From positions 1,764,501 to 1,828,500 of the forward strand of contig CP071065.1 of the NCBI GenBank assembly GCA_017164015.1: a stretch of 64,000 bases of DNA. Direction: 5' to 3'. Position numbers and translations under genes: made by a program. Numbering within the stretch: position 1 is the first letter of the stretch; each line of letters opens with the position of its first letter. This document shows positions 21,267-29,727 of this stretch, one piece after another. The notes under the pieces were generated by a model that did not search any database, was not told the origin of the DNA, and saw only the letters and a program-made list of their open reading frames with translations. Source of the stretch: Nostoc sp. UHCC 0702 (GTDB lineage Bacteria; Cyanobacteriota; Cyanobacteriia; Cyanobacteriales; Nostocaceae).

Positions 21267-22322
21267 TTGTTGAATCAGTTTAAAAAGTTCTTAGTGCGAT
21301 CGCCACAGCGTTCAACTATAGGCGTCAATACATTACTATTTACCACTTACTGGGTAGCGTTGGCAATCTCTGGCTGCGCTTCGACCAACTTGGCTAATTC
21401 TGCAAATACTGCCGCTACAAATGTGAGTAACCAAACTCAAGAGAAAACCGGTTTGATTCGCCTGGGATTTCAAAAGGGAGGTGCGGTGCCAATTGCTCGT
21501 CAAAGAGGAGAGTTAGTCAAGAAACTTGCCGCTCAAAATATCAAAGTTGAATGGGCTGGCCCTTTTGACCGTTGTGCTACTTTACTCCAAGCAATTAATG
21601 CTAATCAAGCGGATATAGGCGGGTGCGGAGATATACCTGGTTTGTCAGCGATCGCTGCTGGTCAAGAACTTTGTATTGGGGCTGTGCAACGTCCTAGACC
21701 TGAATCATTAGCTAGTGCGATCGTTGTTCGTGGCGACTCTTCAATCCGTAAACCAGCTGATCTAGTGGGTAAAAAAGTTGCTGTCAATCAAGCTGGTGCA
21801 GGTGAGTACCTGTTATTAAAAGTATTAGAAAAAGAGAAGATTCCTAAAGAGAAAGTTCAGCGTGTCTTCCTTGCCCCAACCGATGCTGCACCCGCTCTTT
21901 ACCAAGGAACTGTGGATGCTTGGGCTGTTTGGGAACCGTATATATCAGTTGCGGAATTAGAGCATGGTGCTAGGAGAATTACCACAACTCATCCAGCTCC
22001 CACCTACAGTGTCATGCTTGTCCGCAATGACGCGGCGGCAAAATCTCCTGAAGCCGTGAAGGCTGCTTTCACAGGTTTAGGTCAAGAGTATGAATGGTTG
22101 AATCTCAATAAGGAAAAATCATCTGAATTTCTGGTTAAGGAAATCAAAATCTCTCCAGCTGTGGCTAGGCGGGTAACTGAAAATCAGGGGCCACAGGAAC
22201 TTGTCATACCTAATGCTGATGATATTGCCAAAATTCAAAAGACAGCTGATTGGATGCTAGAGCAAAAGATTCTGCCGCGTAGGGTAGATGTTGCTGCTGT
22301 TGTTTGCCCGACTGCTAAGTAG
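21267..22322 (+). CDS. Sulfonate ABC transporter substrate-binding lipoprotein (SsuA-type)
   Basis: This 351-aa protein has a hydrophobic N-terminal signal ending in the lipobox AISGC (Cys near residue 38), so it is a membrane-anchored lipoprotein. The mature part has the aliphatic-sulfonate/taurine binding-protein fold: LIRLGFQKGGAVPIARQRG, ADIGGCGDIPGLSAIAAG, KVAVNQAGAGEYLLLKVLEKE and GTVDAWAVWEPY. The likely start is the rare TTG at 21,267, 6 bases after AAGGGG. It begins the organosulfur cluster. No permease or ATPase gene is seen in the window, so the membrane components must lie elsewhere. Confidence 0.88.
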   Translation: MLNQFKKFLVRSPQRSTIGVNTLLFTTYWVALAISGCASTNLANSANTAATNVSNQTQEKTGLIRLGFQKGGAVPIARQRGELVKKLAAQNIKVEWAGPFDRCATLLQAINANQADIGGCGDIPGLSAIAAGQELCIGAVQRPRPESLASAIVVRGDSSIRKPADLVGKKVAVNQAGAGEYLLLKVLEKEKIPKEKVQRVFLAPTDAAPALYQGTVDAWAVWEPYISVAELEHGARRITTTHPAPTYSVMLVRNDAAAKSPEAVKAAFTGLGQEYEWLNLNKEKSSEFLVKEIKISPAVARRVTENQGPQELVIPNADDIAKIQKTADWMLEQKILPRRVDVAAVVCPTAK

Positions 22323-22395
22323 GCAGGGGAGCAGGGGGGCAGGGGGGCAGGGGAGCAGGGGAGCAGGGGGGATGGACTCACTAATGACTAATGAC
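22321..22395. repeat. GGGGAGCA-type tandem repeat inside the operon
   Basis: An 8-bp-period G-rich repeat (GGGGAGCA/GGGGGGCA) followed by CTAATGACTAATGACTAA separates the binding-protein and monooxygenase genes. It begins at the stop codon of the first gene. Confidence 0.8.
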
Positions 22396-22409
22396 TAAGG
22401 AGGTGCGCT

Positions 22410-23531
22410 GTGCCGATTGAATTTATTGGAATGATTGGAACGCGACAAGTGTCTGAGTTGGATGGGCCGACGGTCTCTATAACTGGTGGTTCTATAGATC
22501 CAGCTTATGTCCGCAAGTTTGCTCAGGCTCATGAGGATGGCGGTTTTGACCGGGTACTCGTTGGTTATGGCTCAACTGGCCCTGATGGCTTAACGGTGGC
22601 TGCGTTTGCGGCGGCTGCAACAGAACGGTTGAAGTTTTTAATCGCCCACCGCCCAGGTTTTGTGGCTCCTACTCTCTTCGCTCGTAAGGCAGCAACTCTT
22701 GATCATTTTACTAATGGTCGGATTGCGGTACACATTATTACAGGTGGTAGTGATGCCGAACAACAACGCGATGGAGACTGGCTTGACCATGATACCCGCT
22801 ATCGCCGTACTGACGAATATCTCGATATTGTGCGTCGGGTGTGGACTTCTGCTACTCCCTTCGATTATGATGGCGAGTTCTATCGGTTGAAAAATGCTTA
22901 CTCGGATGTGAAGCCTCTGCAACAACCCCACATACCAATCTATTTTGGAGGCGCTTCTGGTGCAGCGATACCTGTTGGTGCAAAACATAGTGATGTCTAT
23001 GCTATGTGGGGGGAACCAATTGCGGCAATTAAGGAACGAATTAGTGAGGTAAAAGCTGCCACTCCTCCAGGACGTTCTCCACGGTTCAGTGTCTCGTTGC
23101 GTCCGATTCTGGGTGATACTGAAGAGAAAGCGTGGGAAAGAGCGCACTCTATCCTATCGCGGGTTAAGGAAATCCGGGCTACTAAAACAGAAAACCAGCT
23201 GCCAACAACTCCTTACTTGAATTCGGCACGTCCGCAAGCAGTGGGTTCTCACCGCTTGCTACAGTTTGCCCAAGAAAGCGAAATCTACGATAAGCGGTTG
23301 TGGACGCCAATTGCTGCTGCTACTGGTGCTTATGGCAATACTACTGCTTTGGTTGGAACTCCAGAAAAAGTAGCAGAATCTTTGGTAGATTACTACGAGG
23401 CGGGGGTAACAACTCTGCTGATTCGAGGATTCGACCCTTTGGGGGATGCGATCGCCTACGGTCGTGATGTAATTCCCTTAGTACGAGCAGAAGTGCAACG
23501 GCGAGAGCGACAAACAACTGTTGTGGCTTAA
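22410..23531 (+). CDS. ssuD: Flavin-dependent alkanesulfonate monooxygenase-like protein
   Basis: The 373-aa protein belongs to the LLM-class, FMNH2-dependent monooxygenases, with motifs GGFDRVLVGYGSTGPDG, FLIAHRPGFVAPTLFARKAATLDHFTNGR and HIITGGSDAEQQRDGDWL, and a C-terminal LVGTPEKVAESLVDYY. SsuD enzymes desulfonate alkanesulfonates to aldehyde plus sulfite using reduced flavin. Length fits the family (about 380). The GTG start at 22,410 is supported by AAGGAGG at 22,397-22,403. Pairing with an SsuA-type protein supports the assignment; the exact substrate is inferred. The reduced-flavin partner could be the downstream nitroreductase, now disrupted. Confidence 0.85.
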   Translation: MPIEFIGMIGTRQVSELDGPTVSITGGSIDPAYVRKFAQAHEDGGFDRVLVGYGSTGPDGLTVAAFAAAATERLKFLIAHRPGFVAPTLFARKAATLDHFTNGRIAVHIITGGSDAEQQRDGDWLDHDTRYRRTDEYLDIVRRVWTSATPFDYDGEFYRLKNAYSDVKPLQQPHIPIYFGGASGAAIPVGAKHSDVYAMWGEPIAAIKERISEVKAATPPGRSPRFSVSLRPILGDTEEKAWERAHSILSRVKEIRATKTENQLPTTPYLNSARPQAVGSHRLLQFAQESEIYDKRLWTPIAAATGAYGNTTALVGTPEKVAESLVDYYEAGVTTLLIRGFDPLGDAIAYGRDVIPLVRAEVQRRERQTTVVA

Positions 23532-23557
23532 TCAATCTATTTTAAGGAGTCTCATGC

Positions 23558-23815
23558 ATGACAAGGGTGATGATTTTTGATGTTAACCAACAACCCTTAT
23601 ACCCAGTACGCATCAGCCATGCCAGGATCTTATTATCACAGGGTAAAGCTGCGGTATTCCAGCGATATCCCTTTACGATTATTCTCAAGGAAGCTCTCTC
23701 ACATCCTATGTTCGAGCAACTAGGCTTTAAAATTGCTCATAGTGGTGTTGTGACTACGGGCAAGAAAACTAAAACTAATTTTATTCACTTCCCCCAGCGA
23801 GGAAGAGCAAGATAG
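23558..23815 (+). CDS. RRXRR/PLMP-domain protein, an IscB-like N-terminal fragment
   Basis: The 85-aa product matches only the first domain of IscB-type proteins (RRXRR family): MIFDVNQQPLYPVRISHARI, then LLSQGKAAVFQRYPFTIILK, where intact IscB has a PLMP motif and the KAAVFRRYPFTI stretch. The RuvC and HNH parts are absent, and the tail from residue 46 shows no RuvC-like DPGSKTTG. An AAGGAG lies 8 bases before the ATG, and the stop abuts the next ATG, so it is embedded in the operon and could be translated. It is either a relic of an IS-borne IscB or a kept single-domain RNA-binding protein. Confidence 0.7.
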   Translation: MTRVMIFDVNQQPLYPVRISHARILLSQGKAAVFQRYPFTIILKEALSHPMFEQLGFKIAHSGVVTTGKKTKTNFIHFPQRGRAR

Positions 23816-24478
23816 ATGACACACACCATCCTGGAACCACTACCGGAAGACCAATGGTTTATTGATAGTACTGAACTGCGTTCTTTTGTGGCGACGGTGC
23901 GTGAAATTAGCGCCAACACTACGGAAAACCGCACGCAAACTCTAGTTAGGCTGGAACCCTATTTTCAAGAGTTGCTGCAACAGCAGGAATGGTTAAGCGA
24001 AAAATTCATTCAAGTCAATCCGGAAAGTAGGATGGGTGGTGGTATAGGTCAATGGCTGCTTTATCGGGCACTAGACCGTTCTTTAACAGTGTTTAGCTTG
24101 GTAATTCCTCCGGGTTCAACAACTCCTGTACATGACCATCTGGCTTGGGGTTTGATTGGTTTATACAAAGGCAACCAGCAAGAGACTGTCTATCGCCGTG
24201 TAGATAGCGGTGATGCAGAAGGACATGCAGAATTAGAAGTAGTTGAAGAGCGATCGCTGCAACCAGGTGATATCTACCGCCTGTTACCTCCAGATGGAGA
24301 TATTCACGCTGTCAAAACTACATCCCAAACGCCATCTGTATCCATCCATGTGTTGGGTAATGATACCGGCTGTATCTGGCGTCACCAGTTCAGCCCTGAA
24401 TCACACAGCGTCAAATCGTTTCGTTCTGGATATTCCAATGCTCCTTGCAAAGAGGAGGAAGAAAAAGAATATGCCTAA
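23816..24478 (+). CDS. Cysteine-dioxygenase-like cupin protein
   Basis: This 220-aa protein has a cupin iron site in PVHDHLAWGLIGLYKGNQQE (HxH...E spacing) and a second cupin motif with a His in PPDGDIHAVKTT. This fits the cysteine dioxygenase/predicted metal-dependent enzyme family (PF05995 type). It would oxidise a thiol such as cysteine or 3-mercaptopropionate with O2 to a sulfinate, in line with the sulfur theme of the cluster. The ATG directly follows the previous stop codon. Its 3' end overlaps the aldolase start by 8 bp, so translational coupling is likely. Confidence 0.8.
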   Translation: MTHTILEPLPEDQWFIDSTELRSFVATVREISANTTENRTQTLVRLEPYFQELLQQQEWLSEKFIQVNPESRMGGGIGQWLLYRALDRSLTVFSLVIPPGSTTPVHDHLAWGLIGLYKGNQQETVYRRVDSGDAEGHAELEVVEERSLQPGDIYRLLPPDGDIHAVKTTSQTPSVSIHVLGNDTGCIWRHQFSPESHSVKSFRSGYSNAPCKEEEEKEYA

Positions 24479-25232
24479 ATACAATAGACCCCAACCTCCT
24501 GTATTTGACCGAGTTGAAGACGAACGCCTACAACGCAAGCAACGCCTAGCTGCGGCCTTTCGTTTGTTTGGCAAGTTTGGGTTTAGCGAAGGTACAGCAG
24601 GACATATTACAGCTCGCGATCCTGAGTTTACAGACCATTTCTGGGTAAATCCATTAGGAATGTACTTTGGTCATATTCGTGTCTCTGACTTAATATTAGT
24701 TAACAGTGAAGGCGATGTAGTTAAAGGTGATGCTGCTGTGAATCGCGCTGCCTTCGCTATCCATTCCCAACTTCACGAAGCTAGACCTGATATCATAGCT
24801 GCGGCACATGCTCACTCAGTATACGGTAAAGCTTGGTCTAGCTTAGGTCGCCTGCTTGACCCGCTAACTCAGGATTCCTGTTCTTTCTATGAAGATCATG
24901 CGTTATTTGATGATTATACAGGTGTTGTTTTAGATACCTCTGAAGGCAAGCGGCTAGCGGAAAACTTGGGCAATAAAAAGGCAATCATCCTGAAAAATCA
25001 TGGCATTCTCACCGTGGGACACACAGTGGATGAAGCTGCCTGGTGGTACATTACTTTAGAGCGATCGTGCCAAGCCCAACTTTTGGCTGAAGCTGCGGGT
25101 AGACCCCATATCATCAAACACGAAACAGCACGTCTAGCACAAACTCAAGTGGGATCTCATGTAAGTGGGTGGTTCAGCTTTCAGCCACTCTACGACAGAA
25201 TTGTACGTGAAGAACCTGATTTGCTTGATTAA
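24471..25232 (+). CDS. Class II aldolase/adducin family protein
   Basis: The 253-aa protein has the zinc-binding HAHS motif in IIAAAHAHSVYGKAW and the downstream KNHGILTVGHTVDEAAW, diagnostic for class II aldolases/adducin-head enzymes. It would cleave or decarboxylate a small sugar-phosphate-like or ketol substrate; which one is unknown. The longer in-frame extension to 24,243 overlaps the upstream dioxygenase gene and is rejected. AGAGGAGGAA at 24,451-24,460 serves the ATG at 24,471. The operon as seen ends here with a tandem repeat. Confidence 0.87.
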   Translation: MPKYNRPQPPVFDRVEDERLQRKQRLAAAFRLFGKFGFSEGTAGHITARDPEFTDHFWVNPLGMYFGHIRVSDLILVNSEGDVVKGDAAVNRAAFAIHSQLHEARPDIIAAAHAHSVYGKAWSSLGRLLDPLTQDSCSFYEDHALFDDYTGVVLDTSEGKRLAENLGNKKAIILKNHGILTVGHTVDEAAWWYITLERSCQAQLLAEAAGRPHIIKHETARLAQTQVGSHVSGWFSFQPLYDRIVREEPDLLD

Positions 25233-25326
25233 GGGACTGGGGACTGGGGACTGGGGACTGGGGACTGGGGACTGGGGACTGGGGACTGGGGACTGGGGAC
25301 TGGGGACTGGGGACTGGGGACTGGGG
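25233..25326. repeat. GGGGACT 7-bp tandem repeat
   Basis: About thirteen perfect GGGGACT heptamers directly follow the aldolase stop codon. The adjoining 25,327-25,360 unit (CACTTCGGCAAGCTCAGTGC) recurs in opposite orientation at about 52,370. The remaining gap to 25,568 has no gene and should hold the next gene's promoter. Confidence 0.93.
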
Positions 25327-25568
25327 ACACTTCGGCAAGCTCAGTGCATCGCTGGGGACTAGTATTTTTACTCAGCGCTTTCAAGGCAGGATGCAGAAGA
25401 GATACTGCTTGGAACTTATTTGTTACCGGATAGTTATTCTTCATGCTGCACAGGTCAGGTTAAAAGGAAAAAAGAATTTTTTGGCTTTTCTATTCCTAGT
25501 ATTTAAGTGTATACTACGGTAAACCTATAAGTTTATAGCCTTTTAAGCAGTTAAAAAAATTATCCCTA

Positions 25569-26681
25569 ATGATCAGCTTATTTTTTCGCCGCTTAATCTC
25601 GAAGTGGATATTTTTGATCAAGTCTACGAATATCCAATTGAGAAACAGACAGAAATTCTTCTTATCTATACCAATTACAGGGGCTTTTATTACAGGTCTT
25701 TGTCTAAGCTTGCTATTCGCAGCTTGTTCACCAACACCAACAGTTAACTCCTCTAGTTCAAATACTCAGTCAGTTAGTAATTCTGCTCCTACTAAAGCAA
25801 ATGTATTACGATTTGGGTATCAAAAATCGAATATTCTGATCAAAGCTAAGGGTGTATTAGAAAAGCGTTTGTCACCAGAAGGAGTATCTGTAAATTGGAT
25901 TGAATTTCCTGCTGGGCCGCAACTACTAGAAGCAATGAATGTAGGTAGTATTGACGTTGGACATGTAGGAGAATCACCACCAATATTTGCCCAAGCAGCA
26001 GGAGCATCACTAACTTACATTGCAGGAATTGCTGCTAGTCCTGCTGGTTCAGCGATTCTTGTACCTGAAAATTCTCCAATTCAACAATTAACTGACCTCA
26101 AAGGCAAAAAAATTGCTTTTCAAAAAGGTTCTAGCGCTCATTTATTGTTAGTCCAAGCATTAAAAAAAGCTGGATTGAAATATACTGAAATCCAACCTAT
26201 CTATTTACCTCCTGCGGATGCCCGTGCTGCGTTTGTCAAAGGCAGTGTTGATGCTTGGGTAATTTGGGATCCATTTTATGCCGCAGCACAAGAAGCAACA
26301 AAAGCCAGAGTTCTTATTGATGGTACAGGAATTAATAAACAGGGTGGTTATTATTTAGCCACCCGCAAATTTGTGACTGAAAATCCGCCAATTGTGAAGG
26401 CAGTTCTAGAGGAAATCCAAAAGCTGGAAGAATGGTCTAAACAGCATCGACAAGAAGTAGCCCAAACTCTATCACCTGTATTAGGAATTGATATAGAAAC
26501 AATGAAAAAGGCAACTAATAGACGGACTTTTGGTATTGTGCCAATTGACGATAACCTGATAAATTTACAACAAGAGGTAGCCGATACATATTATCAATTG
26601 AAATTGATTCCCAAACAGGTTAATGTTAAAGAAGCAGTGCTGACAAAAGAACAATACGCTGCATTTTCACCCAAGATTTAA
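25569..26681 (+). CDS. Second sulfonate/taurine-type binding lipoprotein
   Basis: This 370-aa paralogue of the 21.3-kb binding protein shares RFGYQKSN, GSIDVGHVGESPPIFAQAAG, KIAFQKGSSAHLLLVQALKKAG and GSVDAWVIWDPFYAAAQ with the SsuA/TauA family. The N-terminus is long (about 55 residues) and ends in a lipobox LLFAAC. The ATG at 25,569 has no obvious ribosome binding site; internal starts nearer the hydrophobic segment are possible. It probably captures a second organosulfur compound for a transporter encoded elsewhere. Confidence 0.86.
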   Translation: MISLFFRRLISKWIFLIKSTNIQLRNRQKFFLSIPITGAFITGLCLSLLFAACSPTPTVNSSSSNTQSVSNSAPTKANVLRFGYQKSNILIKAKGVLEKRLSPEGVSVNWIEFPAGPQLLEAMNVGSIDVGHVGESPPIFAQAAGASLTYIAGIAASPAGSAILVPENSPIQQLTDLKGKKIAFQKGSSAHLLLVQALKKAGLKYTEIQPIYLPPADARAAFVKGSVDAWVIWDPFYAAAQEATKARVLIDGTGINKQGGYYLATRKFVTENPPIVKAVLEEIQKLEEWSKQHRQEVAQTLSPVLGIDIETMKKATNRRTFGIVPIDDNLINLQQEVADTYYQLKLIPKQVNVKEAVLTKEQYAAFSPKI

Positions 26682-26800
26682 AGTGAATTTGATGGGTGAT
26701 GGGTGATGGCGGTCTACTGGAATCTGGTATTTACTTGGGGTAGCAGATATTGAATTGTTTTCCGGCTCTTTGACTTTATCCTTGATACTTCACACTTACT

Positions 26801-27061
26801 ATGACTCATCCTACAGAACTACTGCGATCGCGCTATGGTGAAATTCCCTTCAATTCGGAAATTGCATGGAATGAATCTTTAACAACATTGCTGTCTCACC
26901 GTTCCATCCGTGCTTATCTATCTGACCCTTTACCACCAGGAACGCTGGAATTGCTAGTTGCTGCGGCTCAATCTGCATCTACTTCTTCAAATCTGCAAAC
27001 ATGGAGTGTGGTGGCGGTAGAAGATCCACTACGAAAAGAGGATTTATCAAAGCTAGCAGGA
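26801..27061 (+). pseudogene. Nitroreductase, 5' part, interrupted by the 18.4-kb element
   Basis: Codons 1-87 of an FMN nitroreductase: LLSHRSIRAYLSDPLPPGTL, then the flavin-binding AAQSASTSSNLQTWSVV. The family resemblance ends at KLAG, after which the frame reads seven-plus unrelated residues and stops at 27,094. The missing 3' part (45,504-46,064) resumes with NQAHIRQAPLFLVWLADLAR. Joining 27,061 to 45,504 gives one frame of 273 codons with normal family spacing. As it stands the gene cannot make a whole enzyme unless the element is excised. Confidence 0.92.
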
Positions 27062-27071
27062 ATCCCCAGAG
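27050..27071 (+). other. Left junction (attL) of the 18.4-kb element
   Basis: Host sequence ends ...CTAGCAG and the element begins ATCCCCAGAGG, around a shared GA at 27,060-27,061. Only a dinucleotide is certainly common to both junctions. A two-base core is normal for IS110-type recombinases, whereas tyrosine recombinases usually leave longer repeats. Confidence 0.85.
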
Positions 27072-27167
27072 GTGTAATTGTTGTAGTGCTGTAATACGGG
27101 GAGCGATCGCCCATTCATCAGCTTGTTGTGGGTATGCTTGTATTGCCCAGTAATTATAGTTAAGCAA

Positions 27168-27455
27168 ATGAGCTTACCACCAATTGTAGAAGACCCTAAA
27201 AACTATCTACGACAAATGATGACTAGTTTTAGTGAGCGCACATGGTCAGCAGGATGGTATTCTGGTCTGGAATTCATTCTCTGGCGTCAAGTCAGAGAAT
27301 GTTCAGAGGATTTAACAATAAGAGAACTAGCTGATTTCAACTTTTGCGCTGGACTAGCCGGCGGTTGGTGGATGTGGGATAAATTTCAAAAAACAGAAGT
27401 TTTTGTGCCCATAGAAAAATGGCTAGAAGCATTTACACAGCAAGAAAATAATTAA
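27168..27455 (+). CDS. Hypothetical protein, 95 aa
   Basis: I do not recognise this family. It is the first gene inside the element. Trp-rich segments (SERTWSAGWYSGLEF, GLAGGWWMWDKF) and an acidic helix suggest a small compact soluble protein. A frame extends upstream to a TTG at 27,123, but the ATG at 27,168 gives the more natural N-terminus MSLPPIVEDP. The ribosome binding site is weak. It is transcribed toward the fibre operon, which runs the other way. Confidence 0.6.
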   Translation: MSLPPIVEDPKNYLRQMMTSFSERTWSAGWYSGLEFILWRQVRECSEDLTIRELADFNFCAGLAGGWWMWDKFQKTEVFVPIEKWLEAFTQQENN

Positions 27456-27506
27456 ACTTCTGTTGGTGGCTCCTCTTCAGGACTGTTCTGCTAGAGGTGA
27501 ATCCCC

Positions 27507-27812
27507 TTATTCCCGGTCAGTTTTAGCTTGTATGAAATAAGCTTGAATTCTGAGCAGTTCCTTATCAGTGGTATTAAAGCGCTCGTCAATGTCGTCGAAG
27601 CCATGAGTGATAGCCTCTGACATTTGCTTTAAATTGTTTTTGAGATGCTCAAAATCTCGTTGGGCTGCATACTCTTTTTTAGCAACTTCAGCTGCGTTCT
27701 GGGTAGCTATATGTTTATCGTAGCGAATCTTATTGATCCACCAGACAATCCAGCCAGAAGATGCAGAAACCGAAGCCAATAAAAAACCTGCCATATTAGC
27801 ATCGAATTTCAT
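27507..27812 (-). CDS. Small membrane protein with coiled coil, 101 aa
   Basis: An N-terminal hydrophobic segment (about 6-26, AGFLLASVSASSGWIVWWI) is followed by a charged helical region (about 40-95) predicted to form a coiled coil. This layout resembles small phage holin/spanin-like or membrane-tethered helical proteins, but there is no family motif to prove it. It is the last gene of the nine-gene minus-strand operon. Confidence 0.6.
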   Translation of the reverse strand: MKFDANMAGFLLASVSASSGWIVWWINKIRYDKHIATQNAAEVAKKEYAAQRDFEHLKNNLKQMSEAITHGFDDIDERFNTTDKELLRIQAYFIQAKTDRE

Positions 27813-27838
27813 TGTTATTAATGTCAGCTTTTATGTGA

Positions 27839-28180
27839 TTACTCAGAATCATCAATGATTCTATTAATAGATATTAAAGTCTTGCCTAAAAACTGAGAAG
27901 GGAAAAACTCTAATTGAAACCGACCCTGTTGTATAAAGTGAATTTGATAATTCTTAGCCAAATTAATCACTTGAGAACTGGCAACCAGCCTATCTGGATA
28001 ATCAATCAAAACCTGGTCTAGCTTCCCGGCAGAAGTATAATTCTTAGCTAGTTTTGACTTAGGGTCAATGGTAATAATCAAACTGGCATCATTATCAAAT
28101 AAGTAAGGAATGATTACAGAATTAACTTTTTTCAAGTCCCATCTATACTCATTCCTAAATACTAACTGAGTGTTAATCAT
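27839..28180 (-). CDS. Hypothetical protein, 113 aa
   Basis: Unrecognised, soluble, mixed alpha/beta, with several aromatic residues. The start directly abuts the stop of the upstream gene (28,181), so it is translated as part of the operon. No catalytic or binding motif is visible. Confidence 0.6.
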   Translation of the reverse strand: MINTQLVFRNEYRWDLKKVNSVIIPYLFDNDASLIITIDPKSKLAKNYTSAGKLDQVLIDYPDRLVASSQVINLAKNYQIHFIQQGRFQLEFFPSQFLGKTLISINRIIDDSE

Positions 28181-28678
28181 TTACTTAGTAGTTCTTTTTG
28201 TTGTCTTTTTGGGGTTAGTCGTTCGAGATGTAGAACTACCTTTCTTAGGACGAGTGGGATTAGTAGAAGTTTTAGGTAAACTAACACTAGTAATAGTTCC
28301 ACCTCGATACTTCTTACCTTTGAGAGTATTTTTAATCAGCAAGCTGGCTAATTTTTTCGGATCTGCAAACAACAAGTATGATTTGTGATTTGATGATTTT
28401 TTACCAGCTTTGCTGCTACCACCGCTTCCATTTTTGACATTGATGTAGACTCTAGCAGGTCTAGGTCTATTGATGCCAAAACTTAATCCTGGCTCATTAT
28501 CTTTGGCAATAGTAACGCCTAGCTCTTTAGCTATATCATCGGGATAAGCATTTTTGTTGCCAATCCAGGCAAACTTTACTTTAGTTGTTCCACTGCCTCC
28601 CTGACTTTTATTGGAGTCAGAGGTATCGGTCATGGTAATGAACAAAGTACAAGGTTCAAGTTTTTGTTTTTGCGCCAT
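28181..28678 (-). CDS. Hypothetical basic-tailed protein, 165 aa
   Basis: Unrecognised. A globular N-terminal part (about 10-125) is followed by a Lys/Arg/Thr/Ser-rich tail (about 130-165), a composition suited to binding nucleic acid or acidic polymers. The ribosome binding site is unusually strong (AGGAGGTGATT before the ATG), so high expression within the operon is expected. Confidence 0.6.
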   Translation of the reverse strand: MAQKQKLEPCTLFITMTDTSDSNKSQGGSGTTKVKFAWIGNKNAYPDDIAKELGVTIAKDNEPGLSFGINRPRPARVYINVKNGSGGSSKAGKKSSNHKSYLLFADPKKLASLLIKNTLKGKKYRGGTITSVSLPKTSTNPTRPKKGSSTSRTTNPKKTTKRTTK

Positions 28679-28710
28679 TTAATCACCTCCTGGTTATTAT
28701 TAATAAACAA

Positions 28711-29727
28711 TTAGAGATAATCAATGGCAATGATAGTGACATCACCACTAGCAGCAGCAGCAGTTGTAAAAGGAAGATTTCCAGAAATAGAAGCGTTGCC
28801 AGCTTCCAAATCAATGGTAATCTGAACATTATTTGGCTGATTTTCAACAGGTGTTACAGTTTTTTCAGCAGCAGATAATAAAGAAGCTGTTTCAAAAAAA
28901 GCTGCAATAATGTTGGACGAAGTTAAATCACCATCACCATTGTTAAAAGTAGAATAAGTACTACCTAAATAGTCACTTGCTACAAGTTTAATTGTCCCAT
29001 CTGTTTGAACACTAGGGATAACTGGAATAGTAGCAGCAACAGCAATAGTACCTGTGTCAAAGCTCACGGTGGTAGATAGATTTCTTCGTGGAGGTAAACC
29101 AGGGTTAGCGCCATTGCGGGTATTTTCCGCAGCATCTAAAGAGCGACAGATTTCAAAAAATGCTTGGGGAAGTTGGGTAGATTTTAAACTTCCATTGGTT
29201 CCAGGATCAAAAGTACTCATCTTGTTCTCGTCGTAAATAATATAGTGACCGTACTTGTAATCCGTTGTAGCTGGAAAATTGCCTAAATTGAGGGGAACAA
29301 ATCCAAAAGCATTCTTTGGGACTAGGGTCGAAGAAAGTACTGCACGCGAGGGACTCACTATGTATAAAGTTTCGCGCCACACTATAAAATTGTTTTGTAA
29401 GGTAAAAATGCGATTTACAGCTTGGGGTAAATAGTTAAGTGCAGCTTCCCAGTCTATGGTTATTTCATCGCCGCTTGGTGTTTCTACTGTATCAAGCGGA
29501 ATAGTTTTAGACCCATCAGGTTGGGTTCGTGGTTTTTTAGGTAAAAAAATATAATAATTACGTTTCCATTTGTAAGCAATATAAATCCTTTTTTTGAAGA
29601 GATTGTTGATAACCTCCAATAAATAAGTATTAGAATAATTAACTATTCTGGCAAAATCAGTTAACTTAATAGCTTGCTTGCCGTTAATTTCATAGACTAT
29701 GCTGAAGTCTTTTCTAATTTCTTTCAT
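28711..29727 (-). CDS. Hypothetical protein with duplicated C-terminal domain, 338 aa
   Basis: The N-terminal about 70 residues look like a DNA-binding or helical module (AIKLTDFARIVNYSNTYLLE). Residues about 185-255 and 268-338 are two copies of one domain: each has a helix ending FFE(I/T)...L.AAE, then beta strands, and ends (D/A)SDYL or AIDYL. I do not recognise the domain. Its start overlaps the stop of the collagen-like gene by 4 bp (ATGA), indicating coupled translation with that structural protein. Confidence 0.65.
   Translation of the reverse strand: MKEIRKDFSIVYEINGKQAIKLTDFARIVNYSNTYLLEVINNLFKKRIYIAYKWKRNYYIFLPKKPRTQPDGSKTIPLDTVETPSGDEITIDWEAALNYLPQAVNRIFTLQNNFIVWRETLYIVSPSRAVLSSTLVPKNAFGFVPLNLGNFPATTDYKYGHYIIYDENKMSTFDPGTNGSLKSTQLPQAFFEICRSLDAAENTRNGANPGLPPRRNLSTTVSFDTGTIAVAATIPVIPSVQTDGTIKLVASDYLGSTYSTFNNGDGDLTSSNIIAAFFETASLLSAAEKTVTPVENQPNNVQITIDLEAGNASISGNLPFTTAAAASGDVTIIAIDYL

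Noticed and set aside
22638..23147. 169-codon minus-strand frame inside the monooxygenase gene
   Set aside because: Shadow of a well-supported gene on the other strand.
24243..24470. N-terminal extension of the aldolase
   Set aside because: It overlaps the dioxygenase gene entirely and lacks family similarity; the ATG at 24,471 has a good ribosome binding site.
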